Source: Litoribacter ruber (GTDB lineage: Bacteria; Bacteroidota; Bacteroidia; Cytophagales; Cyclobacteriaceae). From it: a stretch of DNA of 64,000 bases. Positions 57,139-64,000 of the stretch are shown here, in pieces. The position numbers were made by a program, and so were the translations under genes. The stretch covers positions 62,001-126,000 of the forward strand of contig NZ_JAHBGI010000004.1 of the NCBI RefSeq assembly GCF_018500185.1. The letters are read 5' to 3'. The notes under the pieces were generated by a model, which was given only the letters and a program-made list of their open reading frames with translations, did not search any database and was not told where the DNA came from. The number at the start of each line of letters is the position of its first letter. Position 1 is the stretch's first letter.

Positions 57139-57643
57139 TTTATTTCGAGTTTTAGGCGGAATTACCTCCTAGCAATGCTTCAAAATGACAATAATCCTAT
57201 CATTAATATCAAATATGATAAATTATCTATTAATCAAAAGAATATTTTACAATAATAATTCATTTTTGGCTGTTAAAAAAGCCTAATAATGTTGTGGTTT
57301 TCAGGTGTTTGAGCTGTCTTGGTTTGAACAGCAGGAAAAGAGGGTTGGCAATTGGTTAATTGCATTTGATCCTTTTAATAGTCACATTATATTTTTTTTA
57401 AACTTTTTGGAGTAATGGGTGAAGGTTGCTAAACACTTGGCAACCATCATGTTTTCGTCATAATTGTAATGCATTTCTTGTTATTTAAAAACGGATAAGT
57501 TATATTTAAAAAGACGCAATTGTACTCCTGCAGTTTTTTTGGCGTTGTATAATTTTTAGCGATGACTTTTTAGGGTGAAATAGGATGCTACCTATTTTAT
57601 GTAAATGCAAGGAAATTATTTATTTAATATAATGTGGAGTTGA
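57139..57643. other. 505-base gene-free AT-rich region
   Basis: Separates the minus-strand glycan genes from the plus-strand ParB/Srx-like gene. The only notable element is a hairpin (GGTTGC 57424-57429 with GCAACC 57440-57445). No clear TAnnTTTG promoter for either side is seen, and no ORF. Confidence 0.6.
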
Positions 57644-58516
57644 ATGAAAGAAGCTATTAAAAATGTGGTTAATGATTTATTGAAGCCCTTGGGATTTTCC
57701 CTTGAAAAAATTGAAAACAACCGCAAAACTGTCGATTTAAGAACAGAAGTAAAGAATCCATTAGAGGGGTATTACTGGACTTGTGGGGCTCCTTTTGTGA
57801 TGAATGTGAAAATCAAAAGGTGTTTTTCTATTGAGTTTCCCGGTTCTGCAGAGTACAATCCGTTCGTAGAGACGTTGAAGAAATACGGTGAGGGCCAATG
57901 TGCCGATTATGTTGGTTCTCCAATGGAGGATTTTTATGAGAAGTGGCAGCCGGGAAAGGCCGACGGCTTTTATAAAAACGGCAAAGAGCTGGCCCCGCCC
58001 TGGGATCAGGGTTACAAAAGCAGTAAAAATCTATCGGATGCCCGGCTTAAGCGCAATGACTTTGTTAAGGCCCAATCGGAGCTGGGGGAAGTAGGTGAAA
58101 TAAAAGGGCACCTAAAAAAAGGTCCGGTTTCGCTGGGTTTTGGAAAAATCACTTTCCAGAGATTCATAAAAATATACAATTCCATCAGGCATAACGGCTA
58201 CCAACCTGAAAAACTTGGAAGTGGGCATATCAATGGAAGGCTTTATGTTCGTGATGGTAAAGATTATCGGGTTGCCATCAGTGCCGGCAAACATAGAGTG
58301 GCCGTGTTGCAGGCCTTAGGTTATTCTAAAATCCCAGTAAAGCTGTCAACTGTGATCATAAAAAGGGAAGATGTGGATTTCTGGCCAAATGTACGAAATG
58401 GCAATTACTCAAAAGAGGATGCTCTGGCATACTTTGACAGGATATTTGACAATGAACATCCTTCATTGTGGAGACCTGAGGCGGTTTTAAATAAGGAAGT
58501 GGTGAAAATGGCGTAA
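57644..58516 (+). CDS. Uncharacterised protein with a C-terminal ParB/sulfiredoxin-like motif
   Basis: A 290-residue soluble protein. No family name is recognised. Residues about 195-235 (GSGHINGRLYV, then DYRVAISAGKHRVAVLQALG and YSKIPVKL) match the pattern of ParB/Srx-fold domains, in which a G-x-H-R motif binds nucleotide and is followed by an A/LG...IPV strand. The N-terminal 100 residues are aromatic-rich and unplaced. It lies in the glycan neighbourhood, convergent with a YwqK-like gene (3-base gap). It could be a kinase-like or regulatory protein for surface-glycan synthesis, but that is a guess. Confidence 0.6.
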   Translation: MKEAIKNVVNDLLKPLGFSLEKIENNRKTVDLRTEVKNPLEGYYWTCGAPFVMNVKIKRCFSIEFPGSAEYNPFVETLKKYGEGQCADYVGSPMEDFYEKWQPGKADGFYKNGKELAPPWDQGYKSSKNLSDARLKRNDFVKAQSELGEVGEIKGHLKKGPVSLGFGKITFQRFIKIYNSIRHNGYQPEKLGSGHINGRLYVRDGKDYRVAISAGKHRVAVLQALGYSKIPVKLSTVIIKREDVDFWPNVRNGNYSKEDALAYFDRIFDNEHPSLWRPEAVLNKEVVKMA

Positions 58517-58519
58517 GGA

Positions 58520-59359
58520 TTAAGTGTCTTTTCTGTAAACTATATTCCCTTCTTTGTCCCACTCAGCTTTGATATAAGGCGTGAAATTCTTCGTATAAGG
58601 AGCTTCTTGATACTGGATTTCACGTTTTTTTATGGTCTTGTCTTTACCACTCATGTGCCAGTATTCAGTCCAAATTCCCACCTTTTCGCCGTACTGGTAT
58701 TCTCCTGTGACCGCTACTTGGCCGTCTTCATAGAAATGAAAGAAATTGCCCTCTTTCAGCTCATATTCAATAGGGGTGACTTTTTCTATTTTTCTATCGG
58801 TTCTATTATAATAGGTAACGCGACTTGCTTTTGGCCAGCCTTCTGCAAAATGAGCCTTATCCAATAGGATATTCTTGTTGTCATATTTCATCCATCGGCC
58901 ATGCTTGGTGCCAAAGTAAAACATACCTGATTCCACTACAATGTCACCGTTTTTCTTTTCATAGGGGCCATGGAGGAGATAACCTCTGCTAGAGTCAAAG
59001 TTTTTGGTGCGGATGACATTGTCCTTTTTGTCAATCCAGTAAATGTCCCGAATATATGGATCTACCTTACGGGTTTCATAGCTGTAGTGGAAGAATTCAT
59101 GAATGGTCTGGTTGCGAAATGTCTGCTTGGTGTAAGACTTCTTTGTCTTTACATTAAAGTATACATTCTTTTTCTTTTTCTTCTTTTTTTTCTTGTCTTC
59201 CTTTTGCCGCTCGTCGGCTTCATTGAACAAAAGGGTAGGGGCAGAGGTAGGCAGCAGCCTGTTGCTGACAATCCCAGAGGAATCGGACTCAGATTCCTGG
59301 GCGAAAAGCGCATTTAAAGGCGCTATCAGAATCATAAAAACAAAAATCTTCCTCATCAA
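58520..59359 (-). CDS. Exported YwqK/MORN-like repeat protein with a lysine run
   Basis: A 279-residue protein with a signal peptide (about 1-20, ending LFAQ), a run of nine Lys at about 54-62, and a set of repeats of the type GxYxxGxxxGxWxxY (HGPYEKKNGD, FYFGTKHGRWMKYD, EYQYGEKVGIWTEYW), as in YwqK antitoxin-like/MORN proteins. YwqK-like proteins in Bacteroidota are common, and the function is unknown. The Lys run is coded by an A8 tract (59185-59192), a possible slippage site. It is monocistronic. Confidence 0.8.
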   Translation of the reverse strand: MMRKIFVFMILIAPLNALFAQESESDSSGIVSNRLLPTSAPTLLFNEADERQKEDKKKKKKKKKNVYFNVKTKKSYTKQTFRNQTIHEFFHYSYETRKVDPYIRDIYWIDKKDNVIRTKNFDSSRGYLLHGPYEKKNGDIVVESGMFYFGTKHGRWMKYDNKNILLDKAHFAEGWPKASRVTYYNRTDRKIEKVTPIEYELKEGNFFHFYEDGQVAVTGEYQYGEKVGIWTEYWHMSGKDKTIKKREIQYQEAPYTKNFTPYIKAEWDKEGNIVYRKDT

Positions 59360-59451
59360 TGAAACAACGGATGGAATGCTGGTTTATTTTTTGTAAAAAA
59401 GCCAAAGGGTTTCTATTTCTACAAAGGCTTAGATTATCCAAGCATAATACT

Positions 59452-59459
59452 TAATTTTG
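59452..59459 (+). promoter_or_regulatory. -7 promoter element of the aminotransferase operon
   Basis: TAATTTTG is an exact TAnnTTTG match, 25 bases before the ATG. No clear -33. Confidence 0.5.
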
Positions 59460-59484
59460 GCAAATTATAAAAAATACCTCATTT

Positions 59485-60687
59485 ATGAACTCGATTTTAT
59501 CAGACCGCATCAACAATATGGAAGAATCGGCCACATTAGCCATGGCCAAAAAAGCAAGAGAACTTAAGTCTCAAGGCGTTGACATCATCAGCCTGAGTTT
59601 GGGTGAGCCGGATTTCAAAACCCCGGAACACATTCAGCAGGCCGCTAAAGATGCCATTGACGAGGGGAAATGGTTTGCCTACCCTCCGGTAGCAGGCTAC
59701 TCTGACTTAAGAGAAGCTATTGCCAAAAAGCTTAGGGACAAAAACCATATTGCTGAAGCAAAAGCTGAAAACATAGTTTTGAGCACCGGGGCAAAACACT
59801 CCATTGCCAATATTTTTATGTGTTTGTTGAATGAGGGAGACGAGGTGGTCATATTCAGCCCTTATTGGGTGAGTTATGCCGAAATCATCAAGCTGGCCGG
59901 AGGGGTACCGGTGTTGATTGAAGGAAACCTTGAAAACAACTTCAAGGCCACGGCCCAGCAGCTTGAAGATGCGATGACCGATAAAACCAAAGCCGTGATC
60001 TATTCCTCACCATGTAATCCAACTGGTTCGGTGTTTAGCAAGGAAGAGCTTCAGGCTATTGCAGAGGTGGTGAAGAAAAGAGATAATGTAGTGGTGATAG
60101 CCGATGAGATTTATGAATTGATCAACTTTTCTGGTGCACACGCCAGCATTGGCAGCTTTGAAGGAATGTTTGAAAGAACCATTACAGTAAATGGTTTTTC
60201 TAAGGGCTATGCCATGACAGGTTGGAGAGTTGGGTATATCTGTGCCCCGCTGGAGATTGCCAAGGCCTGTGAGAAAATGCAGGGTCAATTCACTTCCGGT
60301 GGAAATACCATTGCCCAAAGAGCGGCATTGGCTGCTATAAATGGCGATCATGCTCCATCTGAGAAAATGGCCGAGGCTTATTTTAAAAGAAGAGAGCTTG
60401 TGCTAGGCTACTTGAAGGAAATCCCAGGAATTGAAACACACATACCAGAGGGTGCGTTTTACTTTTTTCCAAAAGTAACCTCTTTCTTCGGAAAATCTGC
60501 CGGCAAGCATACCGTAAATAATGCGGACGACCTTTGTATCTATCTGCTGGAGGAAGCTAATGTGTCTCTTGTAACAGGAGCGGCATTTGGCGCTCCACAG
60601 TGCGTGAGGTTATCCTATGCGGCATCCGAAGATGAGCTGAAGGAGGCCCTTAAAAGAATCAAGGAAGCCCTAGCGAAATTAAAATAA
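59485..60687 (+). CDS. Aspartate/aromatic aminotransferase, class I
   Basis: PLP-dependent aminotransferase of 400 residues, cytoplasmic. PLP lysine is K240 in NGFSKGYAMTGWRVGY; the Asp that binds the pyridine nitrogen is in VVIADEIYE; the substrate-binding Arg is in CVRLSYA near the C-terminus. This fits the AspC class Ib group of Bacteroidota. It makes aspartate or related amino acids. It is followed after 13 bases by a glycosyltransferase gene; the combination suggests either a housekeeping gene at an operon edge or an amino-sugar link. Confidence 0.93.
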   Translation: MNSILSDRINNMEESATLAMAKKARELKSQGVDIISLSLGEPDFKTPEHIQQAAKDAIDEGKWFAYPPVAGYSDLREAIAKKLRDKNHIAEAKAENIVLSTGAKHSIANIFMCLLNEGDEVVIFSPYWVSYAEIIKLAGGVPVLIEGNLENNFKATAQQLEDAMTDKTKAVIYSSPCNPTGSVFSKEELQAIAEVVKKRDNVVVIADEIYELINFSGAHASIGSFEGMFERTITVNGFSKGYAMTGWRVGYICAPLEIAKACEKMQGQFTSGGNTIAQRAALAAINGDHAPSEKMAEAYFKRRELVLGYLKEIPGIETHIPEGAFYFFPKVTSFFGKSAGKHTVNNADDLCIYLLEEANVSLVTGAAFGAPQCVRLSYAASEDELKEALKRIKEALAKLK

Positions 60688-60700
60688 GCATCCGACCACC

Positions 60701-61411
60701 ATGGCTCAAATTCTCGTAATCACTCCGGTAAAAGATGCGCTTGAAAACACACTCCAGACAGCCAAGGCCATATCAGCCTCCTCGCTGGAGTTGGAGCACG
60801 TGATCTATAATGATTTCAGCTCACAGGAAACAAGGCGGGCACTGGAGGAAAATTCCGGGGATTTGGGCTACAGGTTGGTCAATTTGGAGGATGTGGTAGA
60901 CACACCTTCACCTAATTATAAGGTAGTGTTGCAAATGGCCCAAAAAGAGGCCTTGAAGAGAGGTTTGCCCCTTGTTGTGGTGGAATCTGACGTGGAGGTG
61001 AAGCAGCATACTCTCAAGCAGATGCTTGATTTCAGCAAGCTGCACAAAAATTCAGGCTTGATTGGCGCAATTACCGTTAATTTCGATGGGGAAGTGAATT
61101 TTCCTTATTTGAAATTCAAAGATGTGAAAGAGCCTGTGGTGAAGACCACAAGAAGCCTCAGTTTCTGCTGTACGCTTTTTACGCCTGAATTCATGGGTAA
61201 ATATGATTTCAAGAATCTGGATAATTCCAAAGACTGGTATGATACTTTTATGTCCTATAAGTCGGTGGAATTGGGATTTGATAATTTTATTCTCATGGAA
61301 ACTCCCGTCCTTCATAAGCCACATGGCAGCCGTCCCTGGAAAATGCTCAAATACTCCAACCCCATCAAATATTACTGGAAGAAGTTCTGGGGCGGGAAGG
61401 ATAAAATCTAG
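60701..61411 (+). CDS. Family 2-type glycosyltransferase
   Basis: A 236-residue cytoplasmic GT-A type protein. The nucleotide-sugar region is ILVITPVKDALENTLQTAKAI at the N-terminus; VVVESDVEV (about 89-97) is a DxD-like motif with Glu-Ser-Asp; then a C-terminal domain with LSFCCTLFTPEFM. There are no transmembrane helices, so it is soluble or peripheral. Sugar specificity cannot be told. It stands between the aminotransferase and the DUF4422 gene with gaps of 13 and 22 bases. Confidence 0.85.
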   Translation: MAQILVITPVKDALENTLQTAKAISASSLELEHVIYNDFSSQETRRALEENSGDLGYRLVNLEDVVDTPSPNYKVVLQMAQKEALKRGLPLVVVESDVEVKQHTLKQMLDFSKLHKNSGLIGAITVNFDGEVNFPYLKFKDVKEPVVKTTRSLSFCCTLFTPEFMGKYDFKNLDNSKDWYDTFMSYKSVELGFDNFILMETPVLHKPHGSRPWKMLKYSNPIKYYWKKFWGGKDKI

Positions 61412-61433
61412 TTACAGATAAAATCTATCAATT

Positions 61434-62249
61434 TTGAAGTTTAGCGATAAAGTAAAGCTATATGTGTTGTTTTATAAAAAGAACACAGAACTGGTCCTGG
61501 ATGATCTTTATGAGCCCTTGATGTGTGGGAATTACAGATTCGAAAATGGCAGCGCCGGGATGATCGGAGATGATACAGGTGACCATATTTCAGAGAAGAA
61601 TGCTTATTTCAGCGAGTTGACTGGAATCTATTGGATGTGGAAAAACACGCACCTTGAAGTGGTTGGGGCCTGTCATTACAGGAGATTTTATACGCTGACG
61701 GAAAAATACTCATCCAACCCATTGCTGAATTTGGCAAAGTTTATTTCTGGCAAGTTCAGGTTCAAAAAAGGATTGATTTATAGCAATGATCACACGTATT
61801 GGGAGGACAAGCTTTTGAATGAGCAGCAGCTCTCGGAGATCCTTGCGGATTACGATGGAGTGCTTCCCAGGGCCAGGGTGTTTTCCAGAACCACTGATAG
61901 GCAATACAGCCGTCACCACAATCCAAATGACTTGCTGGTAGTTGAGCAGATCCTAAACGACAAATGTCCCGAATACCTGCCCGCCTATGAGGTTTTGAAG
62001 AACAGAAACACCCTGCATGCGAATAACATGTTCATCCTCAAGCAGCCTTACTATGATGAGTTTATGGCGTGGTGGTTTGAAATGATGTTTGAATTTGAGA
62101 AAAGAGTAAACCTCAAAGATTATAAAGGATATCAAGAAAGAATTTTAGGGTTTATCGCCGAGAGGTTATTGAACATCTGGTTCATTAAAAAAGATCTAAA
62201 GATTAAAGAGCTCAATGTAGTTTACTTCAAAAAATTCAAATTCGAGTGA
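61434..62249 (+). CDS. DUF4422 family protein (probable glycosyltransferase)
   Basis: A 271-residue protein of the DUF4422 family, often found in capsule and LPS loci as an alpha-glycosyltransferase-like domain. Family features are DTGDHISEKNAYFSELTGIYW (about 44-64), GACHYRRFYTL (about 77-87) and a central basic region; the conserved block NTLHANNMFILKQPYYDEF follows. Translation must start at TTG 61434, as an in-frame stop lies four codons upstream (61419-61421) and the next ATG would remove the conserved start. The gene ends the aminotransferase-GT2-DUF4422 operon with a terminator. Confidence 0.85.
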   Translation: MKFSDKVKLYVLFYKKNTELVLDDLYEPLMCGNYRFENGSAGMIGDDTGDHISEKNAYFSELTGIYWMWKNTHLEVVGACHYRRFYTLTEKYSSNPLLNLAKFISGKFRFKKGLIYSNDHTYWEDKLLNEQQLSEILADYDGVLPRARVFSRTTDRQYSRHHNPNDLLVVEQILNDKCPEYLPAYEVLKNRNTLHANNMFILKQPYYDEFMAWWFEMMFEFEKRVNLKDYKGYQERILGFIAERLLNIWFIKKDLKIKELNVVYFKKFKFE

Positions 62250-62252
62250 AAT

Positions 62253-62285
62253 AAAATCCGGCCTTTTTTGCTGGATTTTTTTTTT
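62253..62285 (+). terminator. Terminator after the DUF4422 gene
   Basis: 10-bp stem (62253-62262 with 62270-62279, one G-U pair) followed by a T run. Confidence 0.85.
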
Positions 62286-62408
62286 ACATCATCTCAAAAG
62301 TAATTCTTTCAGATTTTTCTCACTAGTCTTTGTGTATTCTGTAAAAATAAGAATATTCCAATAAAAAATTAATTTTTATGATTTGGGTGTCTTCTTAGGT
62401 TTAGGCAA

Positions 62409-62425
62409 ATTACCCTTGAGGGTTA
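62409..62425. repeat. Small palindrome TTACCCTtgaGGGTTAA
   Basis: Imperfect inverted repeat with arms TTACCC and GGGTTA in the non-coding stretch. Could be an operator. No gene is within 450 bases downstream other than the candidate RNA. Confidence 0.25.
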
Positions 62426-62505
62426 AATTGCGACTTAAAGCGTTTAAGGATGGAAAATGTGATTATTTAAAAGGAATGGCCTGTTTTTTAGATGGAATAA
62501 GGTCC

Positions 62506-62532
62506 TTGAAAATCAGTGGGATACTAAATTTG
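62506..62532 (+). promoter_or_regulatory. Second possible promoter upstream of the RNA
   Basis: TTG (62506-62508) and TAAATTTG (62525-62532) with a 16-base spacer. It would start about 80 bases before the palindrome. Confidence 0.35.
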
Positions 62533-62612
62533 TGTAGACGGTTGTTATAATGCAATCCATCTTCATATAATCAAAAAATGTACGGTGTAATTTTTTTGCT
62601 AAAATATCAAAA

Positions 62613-62632
62613 AATACCGTGATCACGGTATT
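62613..62632. promoter_or_regulatory. 20-bp perfect palindrome, candidate operator
   Basis: AATACCGTGATCACGGTATT is identical on both strands. It overlaps the TTG (62631-62633) that acts as the -33 box of the promoter below. A dimeric repressor bound here would block that promoter. No cognate regulator gene is in the window. Confidence 0.6.
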
Positions 62633-62662
62633 GTTTCGTACTGCAGCTGTTTTGTACCTTTG
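62631..62662 (+). promoter_or_regulatory. Promoter of the candidate small RNA
   Basis: TTG (62631-62633), a 21-base spacer, and TACCTTTG (62655-62662): a full match to the Bacteroidota TTG-N17-23-TAnnTTTG pattern. The predicted transcript begins near 62668. Confidence 0.65.
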
Positions 62663-62667
62663 TAATG

Positions 62668-62815
62668 GGTGATTAAGCAACTTTTTTCGCTTTTGATTTT
62701 TTAATTAATGAGTTTGATCTGGATGATATCGTGAGAATCATTTTTTCTGTCACCAGGTCTTGTTTGTTTGGTTTATTTTAAATTAAGATCCGGGCGTTTG
62801 TCCGGATTTTTTTTT
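62668..62815 (+). ncRNA. Candidate structured small RNA (or attenuated leader)
   Basis: About 145 bases run from the predicted start to a T-tract terminator. A central hairpin has GATCTGG (62716-62722) pairing with CCAGGTC (62753-62759, one G-U) and ATGAT/ATCAT (62723-62727 with 62737-62741) above it, with an 11-base bulge and a 9-base loop. The 3' end is an 8-bp stem (62788-62795 with 62800-62807), GTTT loop and T9 (62807-62815). It contains only an 8-codon ORF (62708-62734). It does not look like tmRNA, SRP RNA, RNase P RNA or a tRNA. It could also be the attenuator of the small membrane protein gene. Confidence 0.5.
62788..62815 (+). terminator. Terminator of the candidate RNA
   Basis: 8-bp stem and GTTT loop with a run of nine T. 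It shares the 16-base core CCGGGC(A/G)TTTGTCCGG with the dnaJ terminator (8474-8489). Confidence 0.88.
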
Positions 62816-62892
62816 GTTCAAGCCTGCCCTTTTGGAGGAGTTTTTGAATACAAGTAAGACAGGACGGATAGGGGAAGTAAATTTAACCGAGT

Positions 62893-63114
62893 ATGTTGTC
62901 GTTAGTTTGTTCAGTGCTATTGATTTTTGCCGTATATCTATTGGGCGCCCTTTCATTTTTTCCTAGGGAAAGCTACGATAGGCTTAAGTTTAAATTCAAA
63001 TCTGCTTCAGAAGGCCGGGATATCTATAGATCTTTTTTTTCAAGGATTTATTTGATTTCATCTCTCATAGCAATGCTCCTCACGGCCACTGTGGTGTACT
63101 TTTTCATATCCTAA
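62893..63114 (+). CDS. Small two-helix membrane protein
   Basis: A 73-residue protein with an N-terminal hydrophobic helix (about 3-23) and a second one (about 50-72) joined by a basic stretch (YDRLKFKFKSASEGR). No family recognised. It lies 72 bases upstream of a DUF4421 gene on the same strand and 78 bases past the RNA terminator. A real gene is likely from its clean start and helix pattern; function unknown. Confidence 0.6.
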   Translation: MLSLVCSVLLIFAVYLLGALSFFPRESYDRLKFKFKSASEGRDIYRSFFSRIYLISSLIAMLLTATVVYFFIS

Positions 63115-63185
63115 ACATACCTGGATTGTTTGTCGTTGTAATGCCGAAACTAGCAGGATAGCGGTTTTTTGCGGATAGAGACTTT

Positions 63186-64000
63186 ATGAGATCATTTTTA
63201 GTAATATTCATCCTTATGATACTTGGGGTATCGACCGATTTAAAGGCTCAAATGGCCGATGACGAGGAAAATACTTTTTACCAGACATTTCCTGATCATA
63301 TCATGGGAAGGCTGTACCTGAGCAGGAAATACACTTCCTTGTGGCTTAGGGACAATGTGGAGGGGCAATCCTACCTCTTTGCCCCCAACTCCACCCTAAA
63401 TCATGGTCTCGGGGCTACCTACAAATGGGCTACCCTTAATTTAGCATATGGTTTTGAAGCGTTAAACCCGGATAGGGGAAGAGGGGATACCCAATATTTG
63501 GATCTTCAGGCTCATGCTTATCCCAAAAACTTTGTGTTGGATTTTTTTGGCCAGTTTTATAGGGGGTTTCACCTTTCGGAAAAAGAACGTGGGGCACCAC
63601 CCGATGAGCGATATTATAATGATCCAAACCTGCGATTGACCAAGGTTGGGATCTTCTGGCAATACCTTTTCAATCCTGATAAATTTTCCTTCAGAGCATC
63701 CTTTCTCAACAATGAATGGCAGAAAAGGTCGGCAGGCAGCCTTATGGCTGGTTTTGAGATGTATGGTGGCCGGGTGATGGCTGATAGCTTATTGTTGCCG
63801 GAAACGCTTATATTGAATCCCGAAAGAAACTTCAGAACACTCAGGTTTTTCGAATTTGGTCCCAACGTGGGGTATGCCTATACCTTGGTGATCAAAAAGC
63901 ATTGGTTCATCACCGGTGCTGCCTCGGCAAATTTGGGCTTTGGCTACTCCCAACAGGAAAGCCATCCCGATCGCAACACCCAATGGGGAATCAACCCGAA
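63186..64000 (+). CDS. DUF4421 family outer-membrane protein (partial, runs off right edge)
   Basis: Start ATG 63186; the frame is open through base 64000, 271 codons so far. A signal peptide (about 1-22, ending LKAQ) is followed by beta-strand-rich sequence typical of DUF4421 barrels: YLSRKYTSLWL, APNSTLNHGLGATYKWATLNLAYGF (cited as about 81-105), LDLQAHAYPKNFVLDFFGQFYRGF and GFEMYGGRVM. DUF4421 proteins are abundant in Bacteroidota and their function is unknown. The 3' end is not seen. Confidence 0.82.
   Translation, partial: MRSFLVIFILMILGVSTDLKAQMADDEENTFYQTFPDHIMGRLYLSRKYTSLWLRDNVEGQSYLFAPNSTLNHGLGATYKWATLNLAYGFEALNPDRGRGDTQYLDLQAHAYPKNFVLDFFGQFYRGFHLSEKERGAPPDERYYNDPNLRLTKVGIFWQYLFNPDKFSFRASFLNNEWQKRSAGSLMAGFEMYGGRVMADSLLLPETLILNPERNFRTLRFFEFGPNVGYAYTLVIKKHWFITGAASANLGFGYSQQESHPDRNTQWGINP

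Noticed and set aside
62708-62734. 8-codon leader peptide inside the candidate RNA
   Set aside because: No ribosome-binding site, no run of a regulatory amino acid, and overlap with the central hairpin; it is most likely chance.

Overview
The window looks like chromosome from a Bacteroidota bacterium of the order Cytophagales, most likely Cyclobacteriaceae (Algoriphagus, Echinicola or Cyclobacterium type). The reasons are the -7 promoter element TAnnTTTG in front of many genes, scarce Shine-Dalgarno sites, and lineage-typical families (long NusB, DUF4421, DUF4422, DUF5117/DUF4953 metalloprotease, OmpA with calcium-binding repeats, leucine dehydrogenase). GC content is moderate and even. I saw no rRNA, tRNA, CRISPR array, insertion sequence or prophage; nearly everything is core genome.

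Layout. 1-3.3 kb (minus): membrane protein fragment, Ca/Na antiporter, upp, OmpA-family porin. 3.4-8.5 kb (plus): M42-like peptidase, hpt, adk, obg, grpE, dnaJ. 8.5-11.8 kb: secreted beta-structure protein and a NatAB-like ABC exporter. 11.8-18.6 kb: dps, orphan histidine kinase, prfC, YihY, RluA-type synthase, TraB/GumN protein, SixA-like phosphatase. 18.6-22.5 kb: glycerol operon glpD-glpK-glpF. 22.6-24.5 kb: atpD-atpC. 24.6-31.7 kb: NlpC/P60 lipoprotein, TPR protein with a small partner, the minus-strand run nusB-YtxH-DUF1573-yajC-ybbR-coaE, and leucine dehydrogenase. 31.8-38.2 kb: ABC exporter, DinB-like protein, beta-barrel, nrdB-nrdA. 38.2-38.9 kb is gene-free. 38.9-48 kb: rplU-rpmA, S9 peptidase, diheme cytochrome, a release-factor-like baeRF gene divergent from the hibernation factor HPF, and a large zinc metalloprotease. 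48-53.7 kb (minus): lipB, unknown gene, PolB-like exonuclease, rnr, prenyl synthase, rhomboid. 53.7-64 kb: yraN, then a surface-glycan neighbourhood (wecB, a degenerate CapD/PglF-type protein, a ParB/Srx-like protein, YwqK-like protein, aminotransferase-GT2-DUF4422) and finally a small membrane protein and a DUF4421 outer-membrane protein that runs off the right edge.

Most genes are familiar, so the interest is in departures from family norms and in non-coding DNA. The best candidates are: (i) a roughly 145-nt structured RNA at about 62.67-62.81 kb with its own promoter, a 20-bp palindromic operator over the -33 box and an intrinsic terminator; (ii) a DnaJ with one of its two zinc centres cleanly missing; (iii) a baeRF/HPF divergent pair that suggests a ribosome hibernation and rescue module; (iv) a CapD/PglF-like protein whose catalytic Asp-Lys pair is replaced by His-Gln, next to wecB; (v) a half-size ABC exporter with Asp at the catalytic Glu position and no partner gene nearby; (vi) an uncharacterised ParB/sulfiredoxin-like protein in the glycan region.
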